64,000 nt of DNA from Antrihabitans stalactiti (GCF_012932915.1 NZ_VCQU01000010.1:124001-188000), one strand, 5' to 3'; positions 55,881 through 64,000 are shown, counted from the first letter of the stretch. Translations and numbers: made by a program. The notes: generated from the letters alone by a model not told the origin.

Positions 55881-55987
55881 GTGTCATTTCTTTACCGGTG
55901 TTGGGCGAATTCGACCTACGTCGTCGACGTCCCCTGCTCATACGTTGGGAATAGATCGCAGCCCGCCCCGAAACCTGGAGGAATCTC
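55881..55987 (+). promoter_or_regulatory. Repeated leader element, copy D
   Basis: Blocks: GTGTCATTTCTTTACCGGTG, GAATTCGACCTACGTCGTCGACG, CTCATACGTTGGGAATAGATCG, then CGAAACCTGGAGGAA as ribosome-binding region. The TGTGACC block is less well kept. Directly precedes the second MBL gene. Confidence 0.6.
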
Positions 55988-55988
55988 A

Positions 55989-56891
55989 GTGGATACTGAC
56001 GCCAAATCGTTGGACGCAAGCTCGGAGTCGACGCCGGCCAAACCGAAGATCCGCGCAACGGTGTTCAACGGCCGGTGGCCGGAGATCCGGGCTCCGTATC
56101 CCGGGATAGAGACCGGGACTTTTCCGCCCTCCTCTTCCACGATCGTGAGCGGCCCGACCGAGGCAGTTCTCATCGACGCCCAGTACCTCAAGGACGACGT
56201 TCGAGAACTCGGTGACCTGATCGAACGCACAGGAAAGGCCCTCACCACTATCTACATCACGCATGCGCACCCTGATCACTACCTGGGCATTGGTCCGTTG
56301 AAGGAGCGGTTCCCCGAAGCGAAGTGCATCGCGCTGCCACATGTCGTCGAGGCGATCCCAGGAGCCATGGCCGAATATGCCGACCTGTGGGAGATGATGT
56401 TCGGCGACACCAGCGTTCCCTACGGCGCGCTTCCCGACCCGTTCGAGGGCGACACGTTCTACGTCGACGGCTCCCCGCTGAAGATCATCGAGGTCAAGCA
56501 GGCCGACGTCCATCCCACCACGATCGTGCACGTTCCCGAGATCGACCTCGTGATCGCCGGTGACGCCATTTATAACGAGATCCACCCGATGCTCGGGCTC
56601 TCCACACCGGAGGAATGGTCGGACTGGCTCGAGACCGTGGACCTCGTGGAGAGTTTGAACCCCCGCATGCTCGTGGCCGGGCATCGCAGGCCTGATGGCG
56701 ACGATTACGCGGTCGACACCATGATCGCGGAGACCCGCGCCTATATCCAGCAGTTCGCAGCCGCGTACCGGGTTGCGAAGGACGCCAAGGAACTGACTGC
56801 CATCATGACGGAGAAGTTCCCATACCACGGTCAAATTTGGACGCTGGAGTTCTCCGCCTTCGCTGCGTTCGCGGCGCGCGACGCGGAGTAG
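55989..56891 (+). CDS. Metallo-beta-lactamase-fold hydrolase, copy 2
   Basis: 300 aa from GTG 55989, where CTGGAGGAA provides the ribosome-binding site. Same metal motif T-H-A-H-P-D-H near 92-98 and the same downstream blocks (A-G-D-A-I-Y-N-E-I-H-P-M, A-G-H-R-R-P-D-G-D-D-Y) as copy 1. By eye the two proteins are around two thirds identical. Probably parallel enzymes for related substrates. Confidence 0.88.
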   Translation: MDTDAKSLDASSESTPAKPKIRATVFNGRWPEIRAPYPGIETGTFPPSSSTIVSGPTEAVLIDAQYLKDDVRELGDLIERTGKALTTIYITHAHPDHYLGIGPLKERFPEAKCIALPHVVEAIPGAMAEYADLWEMMFGDTSVPYGALPDPFEGDTFYVDGSPLKIIEVKQADVHPTTIVHVPEIDLVIAGDAIYNEIHPMLGLSTPEEWSDWLETVDLVESLNPRMLVAGHRRPDGDDYAVDTMIAETRAYIQQFAAAYRVAKDAKELTAIMTEKFPYHGQIWTLEFSAFAAFAARDAE

Positions 56892-57022
56892 CTCAGAGGC
56901 AGATCCCGTTCGGTGACGACGGCGCCGGTCGCTGCGGACCGGCCCGGCTACCGCGTCATGGAGCATCCACGATGTGCACTGCGCACGCAGAGCGGTCCCT
57001 CGATGCTGGCGACGGCGCAATC

Positions 57023-57391
57023 ATGAAGAAGGACGGGGGCGTCCTACTCATCCGCATCGACCGGCCGGCTAAACGGAATGCGCTGACACCGGGTCTGTTG
57101 GGCCGCCTGGGAGAGGTGTACTCGTCTTACGAGTCGAGCGACGCGCTGCGATGTGCTGTCTTGTTCGGGCACGGAAAGGCGTTCTGCGCAGGCGCTGACC
57201 TCAAAACTGGCGCGCGCCGGCGGACATCATCGTGGCGGAACAAGCTACGAAGTCGGGCCAACCCGAAGCGCAACGCGGAATCTTCGCCCTTCGGTGGCGG
57301 CTCGGTACGGTGGCCGCTTCGCGTGGGGTGGGGCAACTCCCAGCGGTACGTGCTCACCGGCGATCTTCTCGACGCGCGCGAAGCAGACTAA
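57023..57391 (+). pseudogene. Broken crotonase (enoyl-CoA hydratase) gene
   Basis: ATG 57023 opens a frame with crotonase codons up to A-F-C-A-G-A-D-L-K (~residue 60). After that, frames change: one frame carries A-D-I-I-V-A-E-Q-A-T and G-Q-P-E-A-Q-R-G-I-F, and the first frame resumes with P-F-G-G-G-S-V-R-W-P and R-Y-V-L-T-G-D before an early stop. About 45 codons between the two blocks and ~70 C-terminal codons are missing compared with whole crotonases. Confidence 0.75.
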
Positions 57392-57422
57392 CAGGATCAA
57401 CAGCAGAAAAGGCTTTCGACTC

Positions 57423-58847
57423 ATGACGCAAAACCTGACGAACGACGCCCCGACCTCGGCGAAGTTGCCGACAGAGCTGTCCACCATCGCGGTGATCACG
57501 CTCATCGGCGGAGCCTTCGTGCCGATTCTTTCGTTTTTCGTCATCAACGTCGCGCTGCCGTCCATAGGCACGGATCTCGAGGCTTCCAAAGCCGGTTTGC
57601 AACTCGTAGTCGGCACCTACGGAATTGCGAACGCGACGCTGGTCGTGGTCGGCGGTCGGCTGGGTGACGCGTTCGGTCGGCGGCGCCTGTTCCTCGTTGG
57701 CATGGCAGGGTTCACTATCTTTTCGCTGCTGTGCGGCCTCGCTCCGAATGTGTTGATGCTGTTGGCTTTCCGCGTCGGCCAAGGCGCGCTTGCCGCATTG
57801 ATGACGCCCCAGGTACTCGCGACTATTGCCGCCGTGCTGACCGGCGCGAGCCGAATCCGCGCGGTGGGCATGTTCGGGGCGGCGGGCGGCGTCGGTGCAG
57901 CGGTCGGTCAGATCTTGGGCGGCGTATTGGTGTCGGCAGATATCGCTGGACTCGGTTGGCGCACAGTCTTTTTCGTCAACATTCCGGTGTGCGTCGTCGT
58001 ATTCATCGCTGCCTATCGAGTGATTCCCGAAACGAAAGCATCGGTCCGCCTTCCGGTCGACGGCATCGGAGCGCTCTTGCTCGGCACCACCCTAGTGATG
58101 CTGCTGTTGCCACTGACGGAAGGCCGCGCACTCGGCTGGCCGATCTGGACCTGGGCAATGCTGCTCGCAGTGATTCCGCTCCTCGTCGTTCTTGGAATGC
58201 ACCAACGCCGGACCGAGCACTCGGGCAGGGCCGCATTGGTTCCACCTTCGGTACTTCGATTGCGCGGCATGCGGATCGGTTTGATCATCGGCGTCGCGTT
58301 CTTCACAACATTCGGCGGCTTCATGTTCGTCTTCGCAATTGCCACGCAGGGCGAAGCTGGTATGACTGCACTGGAGGGCGGGATGACTTACCTTCCGCTC
58401 GCGATCAGCTGCATGGCCGTGTCGATCTACAACGCCAAACTGCAGGAGCGGTTCGGTCCGAGCATCATCGCTCGTGGCTGGGCGATCCAGGCCGTCGGCT
58501 ATCTGGCATGTGCTGCCGTCGTCGCTGCGCGGTGGCCCGACGTAGGTCCGCTCACTACGGCGATTCCGATGTTCGTGATCGGGCTCGGCGCGGGGCTGGT
58601 GATGATGCCGTTGTTCGGGATCGTGATGGCGCAGGTGCCGCAAGAGCAGGCCGGCCTCGGTAGCGGGATTCTGATCACCACACAGCAAACGTGCTTCTCG
58701 CTTGGCGCCGCGACCGTCGGCACGCTCTTCCTGATTCTCGCCGGCACCAGTTGGGGGCAAGGCGGAGCGCTCACCGCTGTCGAAGTGATGATTGCAGTGG
58801 TGTCGGTCGCCGCCGTTCCAGTGAGCCTTGGGCTGACGCGGAAATAA
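57423..58847 (+). CDS. DHA2-family MFS transporter
   Basis: 474 aa with about 14 hydrophobic helices. G-G-R-L-G-D-A-F-G-R-R-R (motif A) after helix 2, and G-A-A-G-G-V-G-A-A-V-G-Q in helix 5. Probably a proton-driven exporter, possibly for a toxic substrate or intermediate of the surrounding pathway. It lies between the broken crotonase and leader copy E. Confidence 0.85.
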   Translation: MTQNLTNDAPTSAKLPTELSTIAVITLIGGAFVPILSFFVINVALPSIGTDLEASKAGLQLVVGTYGIANATLVVVGGRLGDAFGRRRLFLVGMAGFTIFSLLCGLAPNVLMLLAFRVGQGALAALMTPQVLATIAAVLTGASRIRAVGMFGAAGGVGAAVGQILGGVLVSADIAGLGWRTVFFVNIPVCVVVFIAAYRVIPETKASVRLPVDGIGALLLGTTLVMLLLPLTEGRALGWPIWTWAMLLAVIPLLVVLGMHQRRTEHSGRAALVPPSVLRLRGMRIGLIIGVAFFTTFGGFMFVFAIATQGEAGMTALEGGMTYLPLAISCMAVSIYNAKLQERFGPSIIARGWAIQAVGYLACAAVVAARWPDVGPLTTAIPMFVIGLGAGLVMMPLFGIVMAQVPQEQAGLGSGILITTQQTCFSLGAATVGTLFLILAGTSWGQGGALTAVEVMIAVVSVAAVPVSLGLTRK

Positions 58848-58903
58848 GACGAATGGTTCGAGATCTCGAACCGAACTTCAGTCAACTTGTTGCGGGCCGG
58901 TGG

Positions 58904-58985
58904 TTGTCAATTCTTTACCGATGTTCGGCGGGTTCGACCTACGTCGCTGACGGCGCCCGCTCATAGGTTGAGTGTGACGAACAGG
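58904..58985 (+). promoter_or_regulatory. Repeated leader element, copy E
   Basis: Blocks: TTGTCAATTCTTTACCGATG, GGGTTCGACCTACGTCGCTGACG, CTCATAGGTTGAGTGTGACG. The 3' part is shortened. Upstream of the hydrolase/NTF2/MDR operon that starts at 59093. Confidence 0.6.
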
Positions 58986-59092
58986 GAATCAACGACCCAC
59001 GGGCGGCGACAGCCCCGTCATACGCAACAACGTGATTGAGACCTCGAGGTCCGGCGAAGCATTTGCATGACATTTACTGAATGGAGAAACCG

Positions 59093-60007
59093 ATGCGCGA
59101 AGACATCGAGTTCGACGCTGAGGGTGTGACGCTGCGCGGCTGGTTCTACAAGCCTGACAATGCATCCGGCGAAGTGCCTTGTGTCGTTATGACGCACGGC
59201 TTTTCGTGCACCAAGGAGATGGGCCTCGAGCCCTACGCCGACGCGTTCAGCGCCGCGGGTCTTGCCTGCGTGGTCTACGACAACCGGGGATTCGGCGCCT
59301 CGGATGCGGCACTGGGCAAGCCGCGGCTGGAGATCGATCCGTGGGACCAGATCCACGACTACCAGCACGCCATCACCTACGCGCAGAGCCGGCCCGACGT
59401 CGACGCCTCCCGGATCGGAGTATGGGGCTCGAGTTACGCGGGCGGCAACAGCTTCGTGGTAGCGGCGATCGACCGACGCGTCAAAGCCGTGTGCGGCCAG
59501 GTCCCGGCGGTCGCCGGGCGCCGCACCTTCGAAACGAACGTTCCGAAAGAGTTCTGGCAGATGGCGTGGGACGGGCAGGCAGCCGACCGCCTGGCACGAG
59601 CCCGCGGAGAGGCGCCCGCGATGATCCCCGTGGTCACCGCCGACCCGACGCAGCCGGCAGTCATGCCGACGCCCGATGCCTACGCGTTCTTCTCGGCCTA
59701 CGAGGGGACAGCGTGGCGCAACGAGGTCACGCTGCGCTCGACGGAGCTGGGCTACGAGGCAGGCGAGTTCCTCAAGTTCGTCGCTCCCACACCGCTGCTG
59801 ATGGTGATCGCCGAGGACGACAACATCGTGACGCCGGCCGATTGGGCCAAGGAAGCCTACGACACCGCGGCAGAACCCAAACGTCACGTCTCGATCCCCG
59901 GCGGCCACTTCGACGCATACACAGGTCACTCGTTCGAGCTCTCGTCGGGCGCGGCACGCGAGTTCTTCCTCGAGCATTTGTCAAACAAGGTCCCGGCACC
60001 GGCCTGA
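59093..60007 (+). CDS. Alpha/beta hydrolase (dienelactone-hydrolase/CocE-like), copy 2
   Basis: 304 aa from ATG 59093; a longer form from ATG 59081 would include the ribosome-binding site. Nearly identical to copy 1 along its length, with nucleophile Ser114 in G-S-S-Y-A-G-G, aspartate in A-E-D-D-N and histidine in G-G-H-F-D. First gene of the last element-controlled unit and followed by the NTF2-like and MDR genes. Confidence 0.87.
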   Translation: MREDIEFDAEGVTLRGWFYKPDNASGEVPCVVMTHGFSCTKEMGLEPYADAFSAAGLACVVYDNRGFGASDAALGKPRLEIDPWDQIHDYQHAITYAQSRPDVDASRIGVWGSSYAGGNSFVVAAIDRRVKAVCGQVPAVAGRRTFETNVPKEFWQMAWDGQAADRLARARGEAPAMIPVVTADPTQPAVMPTPDAYAFFSAYEGTAWRNEVTLRSTELGYEAGEFLKFVAPTPLLMVIAEDDNIVTPADWAKEAYDTAAEPKRHVSIPGGHFDAYTGHSFELSSGAAREFFLEHLSNKVPAPA

Positions 60008-60067
60008 GAAGGGTCCGGAAGCGCGGACCAGACGAATCCAACACATCTATAAGGAGAAATAACGCAC

Positions 60068-60493
60068 ATGAGCACGCTTGCAGGAGATTTGGCGCGCGCG
60101 TTGGGCGATGTCGCCGCGATGCAGCAACTGTACGCCGACGACATCAGCTGGACGCTGCCCGTAACCCTGGGCCGCATCGGCGGAACCCACGACGGCAAGG
60201 ACGCCGTGGTCGGGTTCAACAAGGTGTCCCTCGGGCCCTACAGCAAGTCGGCGGGGATGAAGGTCGACATCCACGACGAGTCCGGCGCGGGTGATTTCAG
60301 CGTCGCCCGCTTCACTACTCGCGCAACCGTCACTGCGACCGACGAGACCTACGAGAACGAGTACGTGCTCCTAGTGCGGGGACGCGACGGCAAAATCGTC
60401 GAGGTCTTCGAGTACCTCGACACCCTCAAGGTCATGCACTACGAGGGCCTTCGGAAGTTTCTACCGGCAATCGATGGCGTGGTTGTCTCGTGA
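60068..60493 (+). CDS. NTF2-like (SnoaL/ketosteroid-isomerase-type) protein
   Basis: 141 aa, a complete cone-shaped NTF2 domain: L-Y-A-D-D-I-S-W near residue 22, G-K-D-A-V near 44, and E-Y-V-L-L-V-R-G-R-D-G-K near 102. Members isomerise, hydrate or cyclise small polyketide- or steroid-like molecules, and some are non-enzymatic. AAGGAGAAA lies upstream. Its TGA overlaps the GTG of the MDR gene. Confidence 0.82.
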   Translation: MSTLAGDLARALGDVAAMQQLYADDISWTLPVTLGRIGGTHDGKDAVVGFNKVSLGPYSKSAGMKVDIHDESGAGDFSVARFTTRATVTATDETYENEYVLLVRGRDGKIVEVFEYLDTLKVMHYEGLRKFLPAIDGVVVS

Positions 60494-61500
60494 CTACATC
60501 CAACCGGAGGTGGCGAGTCGCGGCGATGCCCACCGAGCATCTCGAGACCTCGCACTTTGACCTGGAAACCGTCGATCTGCCGGAAGTGCTTGATGGACAG
60601 GTCAAGTGCCGGGTGCTGTGGATCTCTATCGACGCCGCACAACGAGCGTGGTTCCAGGGCGCAACGTATCGCAGTGCCATCCAGGTCGGCGACACGATGC
60701 CGGCGTTCGCTATCGGTCAAGTGGTCGAGAGCCACAGCGACGACTTCGCGGTCGGTGACATCGTCACTGGACATCTCGGCTGGCAGGACTACGCGGTGGT
60801 CGAACCGGACGACCTGCAACGGCTCGTTCCCACCGAGAAGCTTTCCTACTACCTCAGCGTGTTGGGCATCACCGGCCTGACTGCGTATTTCGGCCTACTC
60901 GACGTCGGTCAGGCAAAGCCCGGGGAGACCGTCGTCGTCTCGGGGGCCGCCGGCGCTACAGGCGCACTCGTGGGGCAGATTGCCAAGCTGCAGGGATGTC
61001 GCGTCGTCGGCATCTGCGGCAGCCCAGAGAAACAGAAGTGGCTCACCGACGAGCTCGGGTTCGACGCGGCGGTCAGCTATCGCGATGACCATTTCCGCAA
61101 GTCGCTGAAAGACGCCTGTCCCGATGGCATCGATGTCTTTTTCGACAACGTGGGCGGCGTGACGCTGGACACCGCACTCAGTGTGATGGCCCACCGCGGC
61201 CGCGTCGTGTGCTGCGGCGTCGTCTCCCAGTACGACACGACCAACCCCTCGCGGGGCGTTCGTGGCACCCCCGGTGTCCTGATCGTGAAGAGCATCACGA
61301 TGCGGGGCTTCTTGTACACCGACTATTCCGATCGCTCCGACGAGGGACTCCACGCTTTGCAGGGCTGGCTAGCGGACGGCTCCCTGACGGTGACGGAGGA
61401 CATCCTCGAAGGTCTCGAGAACGCGCCAGAGGGCCTTATTGGCGTCCTCAACGGGACCAACGTCGGCAAACGCATGATTCACGTCGCCGACCCGTCCTGA
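60490..61500 (+). CDS. Zinc-free MDR NADP-dependent oxidoreductase (prostaglandin-reductase-like)
   Basis: 336 aa, GTG start. Missing zinc ligands and the Y-x-x-x-S-x-x-G-x-T-G-L-T-A-Y-F motif are typical of the leukotriene B4/prostaglandin reductase group. Nucleotide-binding G-A-A-G-A-T-G near residue 155. Such enzymes reduce the double bond of alpha,beta-unsaturated ketones. Coupled to the NTF2-like gene by GTGA overlap. Confidence 0.88.
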   Translation: MTTSNRRWRVAAMPTEHLETSHFDLETVDLPEVLDGQVKCRVLWISIDAAQRAWFQGATYRSAIQVGDTMPAFAIGQVVESHSDDFAVGDIVTGHLGWQDYAVVEPDDLQRLVPTEKLSYYLSVLGITGLTAYFGLLDVGQAKPGETVVVSGAAGATGALVGQIAKLQGCRVVGICGSPEKQKWLTDELGFDAAVSYRDDHFRKSLKDACPDGIDVFFDNVGGVTLDTALSVMAHRGRVVCCGVVSQYDTTNPSRGVRGTPGVLIVKSITMRGFLYTDYSDRSDEGLHALQGWLADGSLTVTEDILEGLENAPEGLIGVLNGTNVGKRMIHVADPS

Positions 61501-61542
61501 GATTGCAGCGAATGCGAGGGCTCACCTCGCCGTGCCCAAAAT

Positions 61543-61556
61543 TAAGCAAGCGCTTA
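61543..61556. promoter_or_regulatory. Palindromic operator candidate before thiolase
   Basis: TAAGC-AAGC-GCTTA, a perfect inverted repeat of half-sites TAAGC with a 4-bp spacer, 22 bp upstream of the thiolase ATG. Similar AAGC/GCTT palindromes are bound by TetR-type regulators of acyl-CoA pathways in actinobacteria. No such regulator is in this window. Confidence 0.5.
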
Positions 61557-61578
61557 GTCACAAAGAGAGGCTTCACCA

Positions 61579-62796
61579 ATGCCCCAAGCCGTCATCGTCT
61601 CCACCGCCCGCTCCCCGATCGGCCGGGCCGGCAAGGGCTCGTTGAAAGACATGCGTCCCGACGAGCTGGCTGTTCAAATGGTCCGGGCGGCCCTTCGCCA
61701 GGTGCCCGAGCTCGACCCGGCCGAAGTGGTCGACCTGATTCTGGGCGTGGGCCAGCCGGCGGGGGAGTCGGGCAACAATCTGGGCCGTGCGGTCGCCGTT
61801 CTGAGCGGGATGGATCACTTGCCGGGCGTCACCGTCAATCGGTATTGCTCGAGCAGTCTGCAGACCACGCGGATGGCTTTCCATGCGATCAAGGCCGGCG
61901 AGGGTGACGCCTACATCTCGGTAGGCGTCGAGACGGTGAGCCGGTTCGGCAACGGCTGGGCAGACGATCCCGCGGGGCAGAACCCGGTCTTCGCAGATTC
62001 TCAGGCGCTGACCGACAAGCGCGCGGGCGGCGGCGCGCAGACCTGGGTCGACCCTCGAAGCACGGGGGAACTCCCAGACCTGTACATCGCGATGGGCCAG
62101 ACGGCGGAGAACGTCGCACAGGTCCTCGGCATGTCACGTCAGGAGCAGGACGAATTCGCTGTGCGAAGTCAGAACCTGGCGTGCCAACGCGTCGAGGAAG
62201 GCTTCTGGGCCCGCGAGATCGTGCCGGTCACGCTGCCTGATGGAAGCGTCGTGTCCGCCGACGACGGCCCGCGGCCCGGCACCACCCTGGAGGGAGTCGG
62301 CAAGCTGAAGCCGGCTTTCCGACCCGACGGCACGGTGACGGCGGCCAACGCGTGCCCGCTCAACGACGGTGCCGCCGCGCTGGTCGTCATGAGCGACACG
62401 AAAGCCAAGGAGCTCGGGCTCACGCCGCTGGCGCGGATCGTCTCCACCGCGGTCACCGGCCTCTCGCCCGAGATCATGGGCCTCGGCCCGGTCGAGGCGA
62501 TCCCCGCCGCACTGCGCAACGCAGGGATGGGCCTGGCCGACATCGACCTGTTCGAGATCAACGAGGCGTTCGCGGTCCAGGCGCTCGGATCCGCGCAGCA
62601 GCTCGGTATCCCGCTGGACAAGCTCAACGTCAACGGCGGTGCGATCGCCGTCGGTCACCCGTTCGGGATGACCGGGGCCCGGATCGCGGCCACGCTCATC
62701 AACTCGCTGCGATGGCACGACAAGCAGTTCGGCGTCGAGTCCATGTGTGTCGGCGGCGGTATGGGCATGGCCATGGTCATCGAGCGACTGAGCTGA
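61579..62796 (+). CDS. Acetyl-CoA acetyltransferase (thiolase)
   Basis: 405 aa. Nucleophilic Cys90 in R-Y-C-S-S-S-L-Q, the second motif N-E-A-F-A near residue 331, G-G-A-I-A-V-G-H-P-F-G near 355 (catalytic His), and the second cysteine in C-V-G-G-G-M-G near 392. Degradative thiolases cleave 3-ketoacyl-CoA with free CoA. Transcribed with the SDR and HAD genes, probably from the promoter at the TAAGC palindrome. Confidence 0.92.
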   Translation: MPQAVIVSTARSPIGRAGKGSLKDMRPDELAVQMVRAALRQVPELDPAEVVDLILGVGQPAGESGNNLGRAVAVLSGMDHLPGVTVNRYCSSSLQTTRMAFHAIKAGEGDAYISVGVETVSRFGNGWADDPAGQNPVFADSQALTDKRAGGGAQTWVDPRSTGELPDLYIAMGQTAENVAQVLGMSRQEQDEFAVRSQNLACQRVEEGFWAREIVPVTLPDGSVVSADDGPRPGTTLEGVGKLKPAFRPDGTVTAANACPLNDGAAALVVMSDTKAKELGLTPLARIVSTAVTGLSPEIMGLGPVEAIPAALRNAGMGLADIDLFEINEAFAVQALGSAQQLGIPLDKLNVNGGAIAVGHPFGMTGARIAATLINSLRWHDKQFGVESMCVGGGMGMAMVIERLS

Positions 62797-62806
62797 GAGG
62801 ACAGAC

Positions 62807-63565
62807 ATGAGCAAGCGTTTCGAGGGCAAGACCGCGATCGTCACCGGAGCGAGCCGGGGTATCGGGCTCGCTATCGCCGAGCGGCTGGTTGCCGACGGTG
62901 CCCGCGTCGTTATCACTGCGCGCAAGAAGGAGGCGTTGGACGACGCGGTCGCCCACCTCGGCGGTCCGGACGTGGCGCTCGCCGTCGCGGGCCGCGCCGA
63001 CGACGCCGATCACCAGGCCGACGTAGTTCGGCAGGCGATCGAGTCCTTCGGCAGCATCGACTTCCTGGTCAACAACACTGGGATCAACCCGGTGTACGGG
63101 CCGCTCGTCGACCTCGACTTGTCGGCTGCTCGCAAGATCGTCGAAGTGAACTGCATTGCCGCGGTTTCGTGGGTCCAGCAGGTGCACAAGGCCTGGATGA
63201 AGGAGCATGGCGGCGTAATCGTCAACGTCTCCTCGCTTTCCAGCATCCGTACGGCGCCGGGCATCGGGTTCTACGGCGCCAGCAAGGCGATGCTGAATTC
63301 GCTCACCGAGTTGATGGCGGTCGAGCTCGGCCCCGACATCCGGATCAACGGGGTCGCTCCGGCGGTGGTGAAGACACGGTTCGCCACCAAGCTGTACGAG
63401 GGCCGCGAGGACGAGGTCACCGCCGCATACCCTCTCGGGCGGCTCGGCGTGCCGGAGGACATCGGCGGCGTCGTCGCCTTCCTGCTTTCCGACGATGCTG
63501 CGTGGCTCACCGGGCAGACCGTCATCGTCGATGGCGGCGTCAGCCTCTCCGCCGCGGGGGAGTGA
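62807..63565 (+). CDS. SDR-family oxidoreductase (3-hydroxyacyl-CoA-dehydrogenase-like)
   Basis: 252 aa; GAGAGGACAG precedes the ATG. Rossmann G-A-S-R-G-I-G near 14-20, N-N-T-G-I near 88, active-site serine/tyrosine/lysine in N-V-S-S-L and F-Y-G-A-S-K. The final strand ends with T-V-I-V-D-G-G, as in FabG-type enzymes. Likely oxidises a hydroxyacyl intermediate to the ketone used by the thiolase 10 bp upstream. TGA overlaps the HAD start. Confidence 0.9.
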   Translation: MSKRFEGKTAIVTGASRGIGLAIAERLVADGARVVITARKKEALDDAVAHLGGPDVALAVAGRADDADHQADVVRQAIESFGSIDFLVNNTGINPVYGPLVDLDLSAARKIVEVNCIAAVSWVQQVHKAWMKEHGGVIVNVSSLSSIRTAPGIGFYGASKAMLNSLTELMAVELGPDIRINGVAPAVVKTRFATKLYEGREDEVTAAYPLGRLGVPEDIGGVVAFLLSDDAAWLTGQTVIVDGGVSLSAAGE

Positions 63566-64000
63566 ACCAAGTGCAAACGATCGATGCGGTGCTCTTCGAC
63601 TACGGCGGCGTACTTACTAGTCCGGTGAAGCACTCGATCGCCGCCTGGCTGGCCGCCGATGCGATCGAGCCCGAGTCGTTTTCGCGCACGTTGCGGGCGT
63701 GGCTGTCGCGCGACGTCGCGGACGGTACGCCGGTCCATCGGCTGGAGACCGGTGAGCTGACCATCCCTGACTTCGAAGCACTGCTTGCCGCCGAGCTGCG
63801 GACGGTCGACGGCCGCGCAGTGACGCCGGACGGGATGCTCCGCCGGCTGTTCGCCGGCATGCGCGCCGATTCGGCGATGTTCGAACTGGCCGAGGACCTG
63901 CGCGAAGCCGGTCTCGCGGTCGGCCTGCTCTCCAACAGCTGGGGTAATACCTACCCGCGCGCACAGATCGACGAACTGTTCGATCCGGTCGTGATCTCCG
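63562..64000 (+). CDS. HAD-family phosphatase-like protein, 3' end cut by window edge
   Basis: 146 codons are visible. GTG 63562 overlaps the SDR stop (GTGA). Motif I is F-D-Y-G-G-V-L-T near residue 12, motif II L-L-S-N-S-W-G near 123. This is the form found in HAD-IA proteins and in the N-terminus of ACAD10. Together with the ACAD10/11-like dehydrogenase at 41807 it hints at a phosphorylated hydroxyacyl-CoA step. A kinase gene might follow outside the window. Confidence 0.82.
   Translation, partial: MNQVQTIDAVLFDYGGVLTSPVKHSIAAWLAADAIEPESFSRTLRAWLSRDVADGTPVHRLETGELTIPDFEALLAAELRTVDGRAVTPDGMLRRLFAGMRADSAMFELAEDLREAGLAVGLLSNSWGNTYPRAQIDELFDPVVIS

Noticed and set aside
55986-57020. 344-codon minus-strand frame opposite MBL copy 2
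   Set aside because: The plus strand encodes a complete metal site and a close paralogue elsewhere; the minus frame is a by-product of GC-rich codon use.

Overview
The window is high-GC actinobacterial DNA, most likely from the Mycobacteriales (Rhodococcus or Nocardia type). Supporting signs are a DUF3558/LpqH-type lipoprotein, a Rhodococcus-type endoglycoceramidase, an F420-type luciferase-like oxidoreductase, frequent GTG/TTG starts with overlapping stop/start codons, and many acyl-CoA enzymes. This assignment rests on gene content only; no rRNA or complete tRNA was seen.

Layout, left part (1-39540): ordinary accessory metabolism with many regulators. A truncated LysR gene faces an EthD-like gene. 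A second LysR gene faces a MatC-type dicarboxylate carrier and a PrpF-like isomerase. Next come exported proteins (a small secreted protein, a DUF3558 lipoprotein, an S15-type exported hydrolase), an amidohydrolase, an M20 hydrolase, a ThrE exporter and a lipid-anchored GH5 endoglycoceramidase. From 25056 down to 17606 runs a four-gene minus-strand operon: a GCS2/circularly permuted ATP-grasp fusion, an asparagine-synthetase-type amidotransferase, an S9 peptidase and an M20 peptidase. It resembles a rewired version of the N-acetylglutaminylglutamine-amide (NAGGN) osmolyte trio. After it come a cupin, an HD-GYP-like/LuxR regulator, a methyltransferase/hydrolase pair, a two-component system with an MHS transporter and an orphan TAXI binding protein, a second amidohydrolase, an F420-type oxidoreductase, and an HxlR/thioesterase operon facing a DHA2 efflux pump across two mirrored operators.

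Right part (39938-64000): a roughly 24-kb, entirely plus-strand catabolic region with no transcription factor of its own. It encodes a nitronate-monooxygenase-like enzyme, SDRs, an ACAD10/11-like dehydrogenase, crotonases, an acyl-CoA synthetase, a thiolase, an MDR reductase, an NTF2-like protein, a HAD phosphatase, two metallo-beta-lactamase-fold paralogues, two Pro1-tautomerases, two near-identical alpha/beta hydrolases, a VOC protein, an MFS pump and an RbsABC-type importer. A related leader of about 80-120 bp recurs five times, before the two MBL genes, the importer, the tautomerase/hydrolase genes and the second hydrolase. Between them lie decayed copies of the SDR, tautomerase, hydrolase and crotonase genes. 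The picture is a CoA-dependent pathway for an unknown ring or branched substrate that expanded by segmental duplication and is partly decaying. The substrate cannot be deduced from sequence alone.
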